Shown: in pieces, positions 1 to 4,441 of the stretch
Layout: each line of letters begins with the position of its first letter
How positions within the stretch are numbered: position 1 is the stretch's first letter
NCBI GenBank assembly: GCA_028690255.1
Contig: JAQVBP010000079.1
Coordinates: 4,721-9,980, forward strand
Source of the DNA: Methanosarcinaceae archaeon
GTDB lineage: Archaea > Halobacteriota > Methanosarcinia > Methanosarcinales > Methanosarcinaceae
DNA: 5,260 nt
Direction: 5' to 3'
Position numbers and translations under genes: made by a program
The notes under the pieces: generated by a model
The model's database searches: none
The model's input: the letters and a program-made list of their open reading frames with translations, nothing else
Told to the model about the DNA's origin: nothing

Positions 1-38
1 CTTTTATCTATGAAAAAAATGTTCAGATCCCGAAGCAG

Positions 39-127
39 AACTCTGGAAATGTAACTCTGGAAATGTAACTCTGGAAATGTAACTCTGGAAATGTAACTCT
101 GGAAATGTAACTCTGGAAATGTAACTC
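39..127. repeat. 14-bp tandem repeat array, six perfect copies plus a partial one
   Basis: The unit AACTCTGGAAATGT occurs head to tail six times without a mismatch (39-122), followed by the first five bases of a seventh copy. The unit length is not a multiple of three and each copy contains TAA, so every forward frame is closed and the array is not coding. Perfect identity between copies points to recent slippage or unequal recombination. It lies about 280 bp upstream of the secreted coiled-coil gene. No spacer sequences separate the copies, so it is not a CRISPR array. Any function is unknown. Confidence 0.97.
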
Positions 128-267
128 AAAAAAGGAAAGCCAGATAAGAAATTATATGCATTAATTAAGCATTATAACTATTTTTAAAGATCTGTAAAGT
201 AATTAAAACAATAATAAAGCTTATTTTAAGATAATAATCTCTTTTTTGTCCTAATTTTGAAAGTAAG

Positions 268-276
268 CTTATATTA
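268..276 (+). promoter_or_regulatory. Candidate TATA box for the coiled-coil protein gene
   Basis: The motif CTTATATTA lies in an AT-rich tract (128-280) that otherwise shows only low-complexity sequence. It resembles archaeal TATA boxes and would place a transcription start near 295-300, giving a leader of roughly 105 nt. Other TA-rich stretches nearby (for example 150-180 and 225-240) could serve instead, and an extended RNA stem pairing 277-285 with 316-324 would need an earlier start. The assignment is tentative. Confidence 0.35.
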
Positions 277-302
277 TTCTCTCCCCCTCTTGAGGTTGTG
301 AA

Positions 303-398
303 CCGGCAGGCTGCCGGGAGAGGATTCTGAGTAACCTCCGGAGAAGCTGAGTAACCTCCGGAGAAGGGCAGCCCGATCGGGAGAAACAACTAACGGAG
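303..398 (+). promoter_or_regulatory. Palindrome-rich leader upstream of the coiled-coil gene, ending in its ribosome binding site
   Basis: Four palindromic blocks sit in less than 80 bp: CCGGCAG-G-CTGCCGG (303-317), CTCCGGAG (336-343), CTCCGGAG again (356-363) and CCCGATCGGG (372-381). As RNA, each could fold alone, or the two CTCCGGAG blocks could pair with each other across a 12-nt loop. The likely Shine-Dalgarno sequence GGAG (395-398) lies 7 nt before the ATG. The preceding C plus this GGAG (CGGAG, 394-398) is complementary to CUCCG in either repeat, so the leader could switch between RBS-free and RBS-blocked folds. The palindromes are seen directly; a regulatory role is inference. Confidence 0.5.
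327..366. repeat. 20-bp perfect tandem duplication in the leader
   Basis: Positions 327-346 and 347-366 are identical. Each copy contains GAGTAA followed by the palindrome CTCCGGAG. A 15-of-16 match to the core of this unit appears on the minus strand at 2864-2879, just after the stop of another gene, so the unit is also dispersed. Confidence 0.95.
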
Positions 399-405
399 AT
401 ATATT

Positions 406-1371
406 ATGAAAACAAAATCATTGAAAGCATTTGGCGGTTTCGCTCTGGTGCTGATGGTATTAAGTATCATCCCCTCCGGAGCTTTTGCGGCAGAAGAAAC
501 GACCGTGGCGGAAGATTCTGACATTGCAAGGAACGGGAAAATGGTGGGTAATATGAGAGCTGCAAAAGGCATGGATGGAATGCAGGGGATGCAGAAGATG
601 TCCGGAAACACACAGATGCCCGCAGGAATGGGTCTTGTTCTGCTAGAGGACCTGAACGAAGAGAATTTCACCGATGTTCAGGCAATCATCCTTGAACAGC
701 TCGATAACCGGATTGACAGACTCAATGAAATGAAGGCCCGCTGTCTCGAAAACGATAACGAGGATATGGCCAAAGAACTTGATGCAAAGCTTGTTCTACT
801 TGAGTCCTTCTACAAAGAGGTAGAGGGAGCTACCAGCGCGGAAGCGCTTGAGAAAATAATCTTTGATCACGTAAAAGAAAACAAACTTGAGTCCCTTGAA
901 GAACAGATTGAAAAACTTGAGAAAATGAAAACTGAACTCAAGGGGTCCGAAGATGAAGACAGGGCCACAAAACTCGAAGAACAACTCGGGGAGCAGATCT
1001 CCAAACTTCAGGCCCGGTATGAAGCTATCAGCGGGGCTGAAGACCTGGACGCCCTCAAGGAAGTAAAATTCTCTTTCGCAAAGGAAGAAAGGCTTGCAAT
1101 GCTTGACAGGCAGATTGCCAGGCTTGAAGAAAAACTGGAAAACTTCGATGAAAATGAAAACAGATTCTTCAGCGAAGAGAACCTTGAAGCCAGGATCACT
1201 GAACTTGCAGAACTAAAGAATATAGTAAGCAGTGCCGAAAGCCAGGAAGACCTTAATGAAATAAGGGAGACCTTCTCCTTCGGAGGACACACAGAAAAAA
1301 ACTTCAGAAACGACCATGAAGGACGTTTCGGAGGCTTTATAGAATGCAGCGTAAAACCCCTGAGTCTTTAG
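406..1371 (+). CDS. Secreted Met-rich coiled-coil repeat protein, unknown function
   Basis: This is a 321-residue protein with a clear signal peptide: positively charged start (K2, K4, K7), hydrophobic stretch about residues 9-23, and probable cleavage after AFA at residue 28. Residues 46-75 are Met-rich (eight Met, including MDGMQGMQKM). Residues 96-295 form three degenerate repeats of about 65 residues (96-159, 161-228, 230-295). Each begins with L-x-x-L-D/E-x-x-I-x-x-L, continues as heptad-like acidic and basic helices, and ends near 'L-x-E/K-I/V'. The mature protein is probably an exported helical or coiled-coil protein. No catalytic motif, sortase or PGF-CTERM type anchor or C-terminal membrane helix is visible. 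The ATG follows GGAG by 7 nt and opens the signal peptide, so the start is well supported. The tail after about F311 (ending SVKPLSL) resembles a read-in from an IS200/605-type end, so the C-terminus may be truncated or replaced. The stop is UAG, which a pyrrolysine-using lineage can sometimes read through. Confidence 0.88.
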   Translation: MKTKSLKAFGGFALVLMVLSIIPSGAFAAEETTVAEDSDIARNGKMVGNMRAAKGMDGMQGMQKMSGNTQMPAGMGLVLLEDLNEENFTDVQAIILEQLDNRIDRLNEMKARCLENDNEDMAKELDAKLVLLESFYKEVEGATSAEALEKIIFDHVKENKLESLEEQIEKLEKMKTELKGSEDEDRATKLEEQLGEQISKLQARYEAISGAEDLDALKEVKFSFAKEERLAMLDRQIARLEEKLENFDENENRFFSEENLEARITELAELKNIVSSAESQEDLNEIRETFSFGGHTEKNFRNDHEGRFGGFIECSVKPLSL

Positions 1372-1379
1372 CTCAGGGG
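1357..1379. mobile_element. Hairpin resembling an IS200/IS605-type element end, overlapping the stop codon
   Basis: CCCCTGAG (1357-1364) and CTCAGGGG (1372-1379) form a perfect 8-bp stem around a TCTTTAG loop. The loop contains the UAG stop of the upstream gene. A second hairpin with the identical TCTTTAG loop occurs at 1631-1653. Stems of this kind after a GCAG motif (here 1346-1349) are typical of TnpB-element termini, and the encoded residues SVKPLSL look like a TnpB C-terminal read-in. No T-run follows, which argues against a simple terminator. The family assignment rests on pattern memory and no transposase is present. Confidence 0.45.
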
Positions 1380-1412
1380 ATATAAGCATCCACTTTCCAA
1401 TAAATGGTTTAA

Positions 1413-1460
1413 TTTCAAAACGTTAATATATTAATATTTCAAAACGTTAATATATTAATA
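1413..1460. repeat. 24-bp perfect tandem duplication, AT-rich
   Basis: Positions 1413-1436 and 1437-1460 are identical. Each copy contains the 12-bp palindrome TTAATATATTAA (1423-1434 and 1447-1458). It lies in the gene-free interval between the coiled-coil gene and the TnpB relic. It may be simple slippage; the palindromes could also act as TATA-like or protein-binding sites, but nothing downstream needs a promoter. Confidence 0.95.
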
Positions 1461-1476
1461 ATTCATTTTAATCCTA

Positions 1477-1552
1477 TTCACTTTTGCGATCGCACAAATT
1501 GGAAATTTGTGGGATTTCCAGTGTAACTGGAAAATAGCCAAACAAAAGTGAA
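1477..1552. repeat. 76-bp branched inverted-repeat structure
   Basis: An outer perfect 10-bp inverted repeat, TTCACTTTTG (1477-1486) and CAAAAGTGAA (1543-1552), encloses two perfect inner hairpins. These are ACAAATT-GGA-AATTTGT (1494-1510) and TTTCCAGT-GTA-ACTGGAAA (1515-1533). The 8-bp palindrome GCGATCGC (1486-1493) lies at the first junction. The arrangement would fold as a three-way junction in RNA or single-stranded DNA. It carries no ORF. Possible identities are a miniature non-autonomous element, the left end of the adjacent IS200/605-type relic, or a structured RNA. CTAT flanks it on both sides (1474-1477, 1553-1556), a weak target-duplication candidate. Confidence 0.75.
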
Positions 1553-1661
1553 CTATAAATTAATCACCGCCGGAACGGCGGGAAGAGCCTGTGGACTGGT
1601 GGAGTTTGCTCCGGGGTATGAAGCAGGAAGCCGGTCGGTCTTTAGCCGAGCGGTAGTTCAC
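1548..1661 (+). mobile_element. TnpB-element 3' relic with omega-RNA-like right end
   Basis: The forward frame from 1548 reads ITAGTAGRACG followed by EAGS. This resembles the C-terminal tail of IS1341/IS605-type TnpB proteins (family pattern G-T-A/T-x-x-x-A-C-G), but no RuvC or zinc-finger part of TnpB remains upstream. The DNA carries the expected right-end RNA architecture: stem CCGCCG-GAA-CGGCGG (1567-1581), stem GGAG-TTTG-CTCC (1601-1612), then ATGAAGCAGGAAGC. A terminal stem follows at 1631-1653 (8 pairs, one G-G mismatch, loop TCTTTAG), and the relic ends in GGTAGTTCAC at 1661. In active elements this region is the scaffold of the TnpB guide RNA, with the guide taken from the flank that follows, here from 1662. 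The frame runs open to 1778 but looks non-coding beyond the end. A full-length TnpB is absent, so this is a relic or a trans-acting scaffold. The family call is from remembered motifs, not a search. Confidence 0.6.
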
Positions 1662-1784
1662 GAAAGGCGAAGGCCTGATGGAAGGGCAACATCCGATCAT
1701 ATTTTTAGGAGAGGGCCAATAACCGTAAACCCTGAAGAAGAATACAGCCCTGAACCCACGTCTGAGAGATCTCAATAAGTTACT

Positions 1785-1915
1785 GGAAAAGGCCCTCATA
1801 AGCTAAAAATGATACTTGGACCCTCCAGCCGGAGGGCTGTCCCTGAAATCCGGCCCAAAAAATATCCCGGAAGCCGGATAATGGGAACAGGAGCATTAAA
1901 AAGGGGGCCTTTTCC
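1785..1915. repeat. 131-bp hairpin-rich segment downstream of the ABC ATPase gene
   Basis: An 11-bp perfect inverted repeat, GGAAAAGGCCC (1785-1795) and GGGCCTTTTCC (1905-1915), extends to 13 bp with one mismatch. Inside are a perfect hairpin CCCTCC-AGCC-GGAGGG (1821-1836), the pair CTGTCCC (1837-1843) with GGGAACAG (1883-1890), and the nested pair ATCCGGC (1848-1854) with GCCGGAT (1873-1879). No credible ORF is present. The segment could be a miniature inverted-repeat element or the structured 3' untranslated region of the minus-strand gene that ends at 1927. The preceding stretch 1662-1784 shows nothing further recognisable. Confidence 0.6.
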
Positions 1916-1921
1916 GGAAAA
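1910..1921 (-). terminator. Post-stop palindrome, possible 3'-end element of the ABC ATPase gene
   Basis: The 12-bp palindrome TTTTCCGGAAAA begins 5 bp after the stop codon of the minus-strand ATPase gene. On the minus strand it leads into a C-rich block and TTTTTAA. That is compatible with a transcript end, though archaeal termination depends mainly on U-runs and this run is short. Confidence 0.3.
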
Positions 1922-1926
1922 CTATT

Positions 1927-2676
1927 TCATCTGTCGGCCTGATCCCCATAATCTTTCTGAATCAGACCATCTTTCACATAAACAACCCTTTCCGCGTATT
2001 CCGCAACCTCGGGGTCATGGGTAATCATTATAATGGTCCGGCCCTGCCGGTTAAGCTCGGAAAAAAGTTCCATAATCTCAAGGCTGGTTTTTGAATCCAG
2101 GTTTCCGGTGGGCTCGTCGGCCAGGATAAGAGCCGGATCATTCATAAGGGCCCTGGCGATTGCCACCCGCTGGGACTGCCCGCCCGAAAGTTCGTTAGGT
2201 TTATGCCGCATCCTGTCTTCGAGGCCTACGGTTTTAAGAAGGTTTCTTGCGTGCTCATCGGGGTCAATTCCGGGTATTGAATTGGCATAGGAGGGGAGTT
2301 TTACATTTTCAAGTGCGCTCAGGCGGGGAATCAGGTTAAAAGTCTGGAACACAAATCCGATTTCAAGCCCCCTGAGTTTTGCAAGTTCCCCGTCCGAAAG
2401 ACTGTTTATATCGATGCCTCTGAAAAGGACTTTTCCCTCCGTGGGCCTGTCAAGGCAGCCTATCATATTCATAAGCGTACTCTTTCCGGACCCCGACGGG
2501 CCCATGATCGCAAGAAACTCCCCCGGCCTGACTTCCAGGTCGATTCCCCGCAGGACGGGGACTTCGATATCCCCCAACCTGTACTTCTTATACACATTGA
2601 AAACGCTGATTATGGAATTTTCGGCTCCCACATTCGTTTCGTTATCCTGATTATTCCTTTCCTGCTGGTCCCCCAT
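1927..2676 (-). CDS. ABC transporter ATP-binding protein, MacB/LolD type
   Basis: This 249-residue protein is a complete nucleotide-binding domain of an ABC transporter and would hydrolyse ATP at the cytoplasmic face of the membrane. Visible motifs are Walker A GPSGSGKST (59-67), Q-loop Q111 in FVFQTFNLIPRL, signature LSGGQ (163-167), Walker B LILADE (183-188) with catalytic E188, D-loop LDS (193-195) and switch H220. The segments TLMNMIGCLDRPTEG and FVFQTFNLIPRLSALENV are characteristic of the MacB/LolD/FtsE-like group, which works with FtsX/MacB-type permeases in lipid, lipoprotein or peptide export or in envelope remodelling. The substrate cannot be told. Residues 1-21 are a polar, Gln/Asn-rich extension. 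The ATG follows a GGGGA motif by about 7 nt, a weak ribosome binding site, so the start is likely but not certain. No permease gene lies next to it: the 3' side is IS debris and the 5' side is a CxxCxxCC protein. It is either an orphan or pairs with a permease elsewhere. Confidence 0.95.
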   Translation of the reverse strand: MGDQQERNNQDNETNVGAENSIISVFNVYKKYRLGDIEVPVLRGIDLEVRPGEFLAIMGPSGSGKSTLMNMIGCLDRPTEGKVLFRGIDINSLSDGELAKLRGLEIGFVFQTFNLIPRLSALENVKLPSYANSIPGIDPDEHARNLLKTVGLEDRMRHKPNELSGGQSQRVAIARALMNDPALILADEPTGNLDSKTSLEIMELFSELNRQGRTIIMITHDPEVAEYAERVVYVKDGLIQKDYGDQADR

Positions 2677-2863
2677 TCAAAAATCCCCAATTTTCGTTTG
2701 TTGTCGAATTTCAATTTTAGTTTTACGGTTTTAAGATTTATTCCGGAAGCGAAGCCTCCTTCCTCAATAGTTCCGGCTTTATGGAAATGGCAAGGTGGGA
2801 GAGTGGATTCTTTCATCTTTTCAAATAATTAAAGCCCGGAAACCTCCATTTCTTCAAGTTTAC
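2677..2863 (-). other. Intergenic region between the two minus-strand genes
   Basis: This AT-rich spacer contains the palindrome TTCCGGAA (2741-2748) but no TATA box I would defend for the minus strand. A 68-residue reading frame across 2610-2816 overlaps the ATPase start in another frame and looks like a shadow. Either a weak promoter for the ATPase gene lies here or the gene is read through from the CxxCxxCC gene upstream. Confidence 0.4.
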
Positions 2864-2879
2864 CTTCTCCGGAGCTTAC
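2864..2879 (-). repeat. Third copy of the leader motif, spanning a stop codon
   Basis: On the minus strand this reads GTAAGCTCCGGAGAAG, matching 15 of 16 bases of the units at 331-346 and 351-366 (GTAACCTCCGGAGAAG). Here the TAA is the stop codon of the CxxCxxCC protein gene, and the CTCCGGAG palindrome (2867-2874) begins one base after it. Confidence 0.8.
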
Positions 2880-3736
2880 CCGGTAGTCCTGAAAGCTCCT
2901 TTGCTGTCGTGGACTATAAAGGAAAATATGCTTGCCTTCGCATTTTTCTTTGCGATTTCCGGCCCCTTCCCCCCTTTTTCAAAGTCCTCGAATTTCTCGT
3001 ACATGGCAAGCATGTCTTCAAGTTCGGCCAGATACCTGTTAAATACGGCTTCCGCCATTTTTCGGCTATCCCCCTCCGAAACAGGATATCCCAGGCCCTC
3101 ACATTCACATGTCCGGAGTTTTGAATCTTCCATGTAGAAAGGATAGGTGCTGCAGAGCCTGGAGCGTACAGGATAGATTTTACACCTGTTTGTCCCCTCC
3201 TCTATAAAGGCGCAATCCCCGTTGCTTTTACGCCTGAGCATCCAGCCGAAGGTGTGGATATTTCCTTCGGAATCGACGTCTACCTCATCCATAAGCTCCG
3301 AAAAGGTCTCCTTCCCTTCTCCGTCCTTTTCCCGGCCCTTTCCGGCCTTTTCCCCGCCCCTTTCAAAAGAGTACGGCGGGCAGTCCGGCAGGAGTGGACC
3401 TGCAATTTCAGGTCTGGAAACCCCTGTGTATTCCCGAATTATTTCGATTTCTTCAGAGAGGACGATTACCCGATTATCCCCGTATGCCCTTTTGCAGCAC
3501 TTCCCGCAGAGCTGGCAGGTAAAACCGATTTCCCGGATTTCGACCGCGAGGTTTTCAGGGGAGAGGGCTCTGGCTTTTACGAGCTCTTTTTTCAGGTTTG
3601 AGATCAACAGGAGCTGGTATTTCGATTTTTGGTTTTTAGGCTTCCGTTCCTGTTTGAGGACCTGAAAGACGGTTTCCTCCTTTCTGCAAGGCCCCGAGCC
3701 AGAATTTTGCATTTTATCAGAGCTGTGAGTGTCCAT
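2876..3736 (-). CDS. YkgJ-family CxxCxxCC cysteine-cluster protein
   Basis: The protein is 286 residues from the first ATG. It carries the hallmark C74-x2-C77-x2-C80-C81 (FTCQLCGKCCK), followed by C175 and by C185-K-I-Y-P-x-R-x-R-x-C195. This matches the YkgJ/FliB-like zinc or iron-sulfur binding family, in which the late motif is usually C-x-I-Y-x-x-R-P-x-x-C. C210 and C212 may add ligands. Some relatives are linked to flagellin lysine methylation, but most have no proven activity, and no methylase context is seen here. Residues 125-146 are a hydrophilic Gly/Lys/Glu insertion between the two cysteine groups. The first ~40 residues are polar and poorly family-like. No good Shine-Dalgarno precedes either the first ATG or Met9 (ATG at 3712-3710). 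A coding-like frame runs from 3905 to a TGA at 3717-3719, just before Met9, so Met9 or a later start is a real alternative. It is in the same direction as the ABC ATPase gene, 199 bp apart. Confidence 0.88.
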   Translation of the reverse strand: MDTHSSDKMQNSGSGPCRKEETVFQVLKQERKPKNQKSKYQLLLISNLKKELVKARALSPENLAVEIREIGFTCQLCGKCCKRAYGDNRVIVLSEEIEIIREYTGVSRPEIAGPLLPDCPPYSFERGGEKAGKGREKDGEGKETFSELMDEVDVDSEGNIHTFGWMLRRKSNGDCAFIEEGTNRCKIYPVRSRLCSTYPFYMEDSKLRTCECEGLGYPVSEGDSRKMAEAVFNRYLAELEDMLAMYEKFEDFEKGGKGPEIAKKNAKASIFSFIVHDSKGAFRTTG

Positions 3737-3905
3737 AATTGAGTTCAGTGTATTCTGCAGCTACATCAAATTAACGCAGGGAAATAATGTAAGAGACGCT
3801 GTCCTCACCCCATACTTTCTCTTCGGCCTCCGACTTTGCATTGATTTCTTCAGCCTTTTTTCGATACGCTTTTTGTTTCAGGTTAAGAAGTTTAGTGTTA
3901 AGGAA
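3717..3905 (-). pseudogene. Coding-like broken ORF upstream of the CxxCxxCC gene
   Basis: On the minus strand one frame from 3905 reads ...LKQKAYRKKAEEINAKSEAE, then EKVWGEDSVSYIISLR. It hits a TAA at 3771-3773, then continues FDVAAEYTELNYGHSQL to a TGA at 3717-3719. The composition (Lys/Glu-rich helix, then a mixed-hydrophobicity segment) and third-base pattern look like real protein, yet there is no ATG, GTG or TTG start and one in-frame stop. The last 20 bases overlap the first ATG of the downstream gene. It may be the decayed 3' end of a lost gene, or by chance an unusually protein-like leader. I do not recognise the family. Confidence 0.4.
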
Positions 3906-3917
3906 CTATAATTATAA
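3906..3917 (-). promoter_or_regulatory. Candidate TATA box for the minus-strand CxxCxxCC gene
   Basis: The motif TTATAATTATAG on the minus strand, with a symmetric TATAATTATA core (3907-3916), is a good archaeal TATA box. Transcription would begin near 3885, giving a leader of about 150 nt that includes the broken ORF. Because the core is a palindrome, orientation cannot be read from it alone. Confidence 0.45.
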
Positions 3918-3976
3918 CATCAAATAACGTCAATCAAAACTGAATAGTGAGGGCCTGCGCCTTCCTATTATGGATA

Positions 3977-3986
3977 ACTATATATG
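3977..3986 (+). promoter_or_regulatory. Candidate TATA box for the zinc-ribbon gene
   Basis: ACTATATATG is the best TATA match on the plus strand in the gap 3737-4130. Initiation about 25 nt downstream, near 4007, would give an AT-rich leader of roughly 120 nt. That leader contains the small hairpin TAACAA-TCTG-TTGTTA (4028-4043) and the RBS hairpin. A weaker alternative is the TCTATACAAT segment near 4073-4082, which would give a much shorter leader. The rest of this gap is low-complexity AT-rich DNA. Confidence 0.5.
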
Positions 3987-4104
3987 ATTTGAATGTCTAT
4001 TAAGAATGTTAAAAATAAAGAGACGTATAACAATCTGTTGTTAAAAACCAATTTTTGTTTTTATCAAAGAATTCTATACAATCTTATTTTTAAACTATTG
4101 ACTA

Positions 4105-4123
4105 TCCGCTGAAGCGGAGGTGA
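4105..4123 (+). promoter_or_regulatory. Strong Shine-Dalgarno overlapped by a tetraloop hairpin
   Basis: GGAGGTGA (4116-4123) is a near-ideal match to the 3' end of archaeal 16S rRNA and sits 7 nt before the ATG. The perfect hairpin TCCGC-TGAA-GCGGA (4105-4118) takes up the first three bases of this site. Translation could therefore depend on opening the stem. The overlap is seen directly; regulation is inference. Confidence 0.65.
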
Positions 4124-4130
4124 ACCAAAA

Positions 4131-4319
4131 ATGGCTTTTAACGACGGAAACTTTAGAAGGAACAACAATTTCGGAGCTCCCAGAGAAATGCACACTGCAA
4201 TTTGTTCTGATTGTGGTGCTGAGACTGAAGTGCCTTTCAAACCCGATCCTGAAAGACCTGTTTACTGCAGGGACTGTCTTCCAAACCACAGGAAACCCAG
4301 GGAAAACAACAGATATTAA
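4131..4319 (+). CDS. CxxC-x17-CxxC mini zinc-ribbon protein
   Basis: This 62-residue protein has C25-x2-C28, exactly 17 residues, then C46-x2-C49, the signature of the small CxxC-x17-CxxC zinc-binding family found repeatedly in methanogens and some bacteria. The motif neighbourhood is conserved-looking: ICSDCG, then EVPFKPDP, then RPVYCRDC. The two CxxC pairs should bind one zinc ion. The N-terminal 19 residues are Asn/Arg-rich and the last 12 are basic, suggesting nucleic-acid or ribosome contact; the partner is unknown. The start is fixed by GGAGGTGA 7 nt upstream. The gene has its own TATA box and T-rich 3' end and is therefore probably a single-gene transcript, well expressed. aIF1A lies 233 bp downstream in the same direction but behind its own promoter. 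Confidence 0.93.
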   Translation: MAFNDGNFRRNNNFGAPREMHTAICSDCGAETEVPFKPDPERPVYCRDCLPNHRKPRENNRY

Positions 4320-4381
4320 CTGTTATTTTTGTAACTGTGTTTACAATTGAATATAATTTTTTTTCACTTTTTTATTTTTTT
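4308..4381 (+). terminator. Hairpin and multiple T-runs ending the zinc-ribbon transcript
   Basis: AACAG (4308-4312) and CTGTT (4320-4324) can form a stem across the stop codon, followed by ATTTTT. Further T-runs lie at 4357-4364 (eight T), 4368-4373 and 4375-4381. Repeated U-tracts after a stop codon are the usual archaeal termination signal. Confidence 0.65.
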
Positions 4382-4429
4382 GTGTTCTCACGAGTTTTGC
4401 TTGCTTTATACAGGCCGTGTAAACAGTAA

Positions 4430-4440
4430 TTATATATAAT
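4430..4440 (+). promoter_or_regulatory. TATA box of the aIF1A gene
   Basis: TTATATATAAT is a near-consensus archaeal TATA box. Transcription should start near 4460, giving a leader of about 90 nt before the aIF1A start. Confidence 0.65.
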
Positions 4441-4441
4441 A

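Noticed and set aside
39..127. CRISPR array
   Set aside because: The units are 14 bp and contiguous, with no spacers.
165..389. 74-residue minus-strand ORF
   Set aside because: It spans the promoter and palindromic leader of the coiled-coil gene, including the 20-bp duplication, and has no protein-like pattern.
1357..1379. Hairpin as an ordinary intrinsic terminator
   Set aside because: The stop codon is in its loop and no T-run follows, whereas archaeal ends rely on U-tracts.
1567..1760. RNase P or SRP RNA
   Set aside because: The hairpins and phrases such as GGAAGAGCC looked suggestive, but the conserved core motifs of those RNAs are not present.
1548..1778. Forward 76-residue ORF as an intact gene
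   Set aside because: Its first part matches a TnpB C-terminal tail and structured RNA, and the rest is Arg/Pro/Ser-rich without family character. It is better read as an element relic running into flanking DNA.
2610..2816. 68-residue minus-strand ORF upstream of the ATPase
   Set aside because: It overlaps the ATPase start in another frame, lacks a ribosome binding site and has no recognisable motif.
3222..3665. 147-residue forward ORF
   Set aside because: It lies antisense to the CxxCxxCC gene, is Ser/Pro/Phe-rich as expected from the reverse of Lys/Glu-rich coding sequence, and has no ribosome binding site.
4120..4350. 76-residue forward ORF overlapping the zinc-ribbon gene
   Set aside because: It starts inside the Shine-Dalgarno of the real gene and is a frame shadow; the CxxC-x17-CxxC frame is clearly the coding one.
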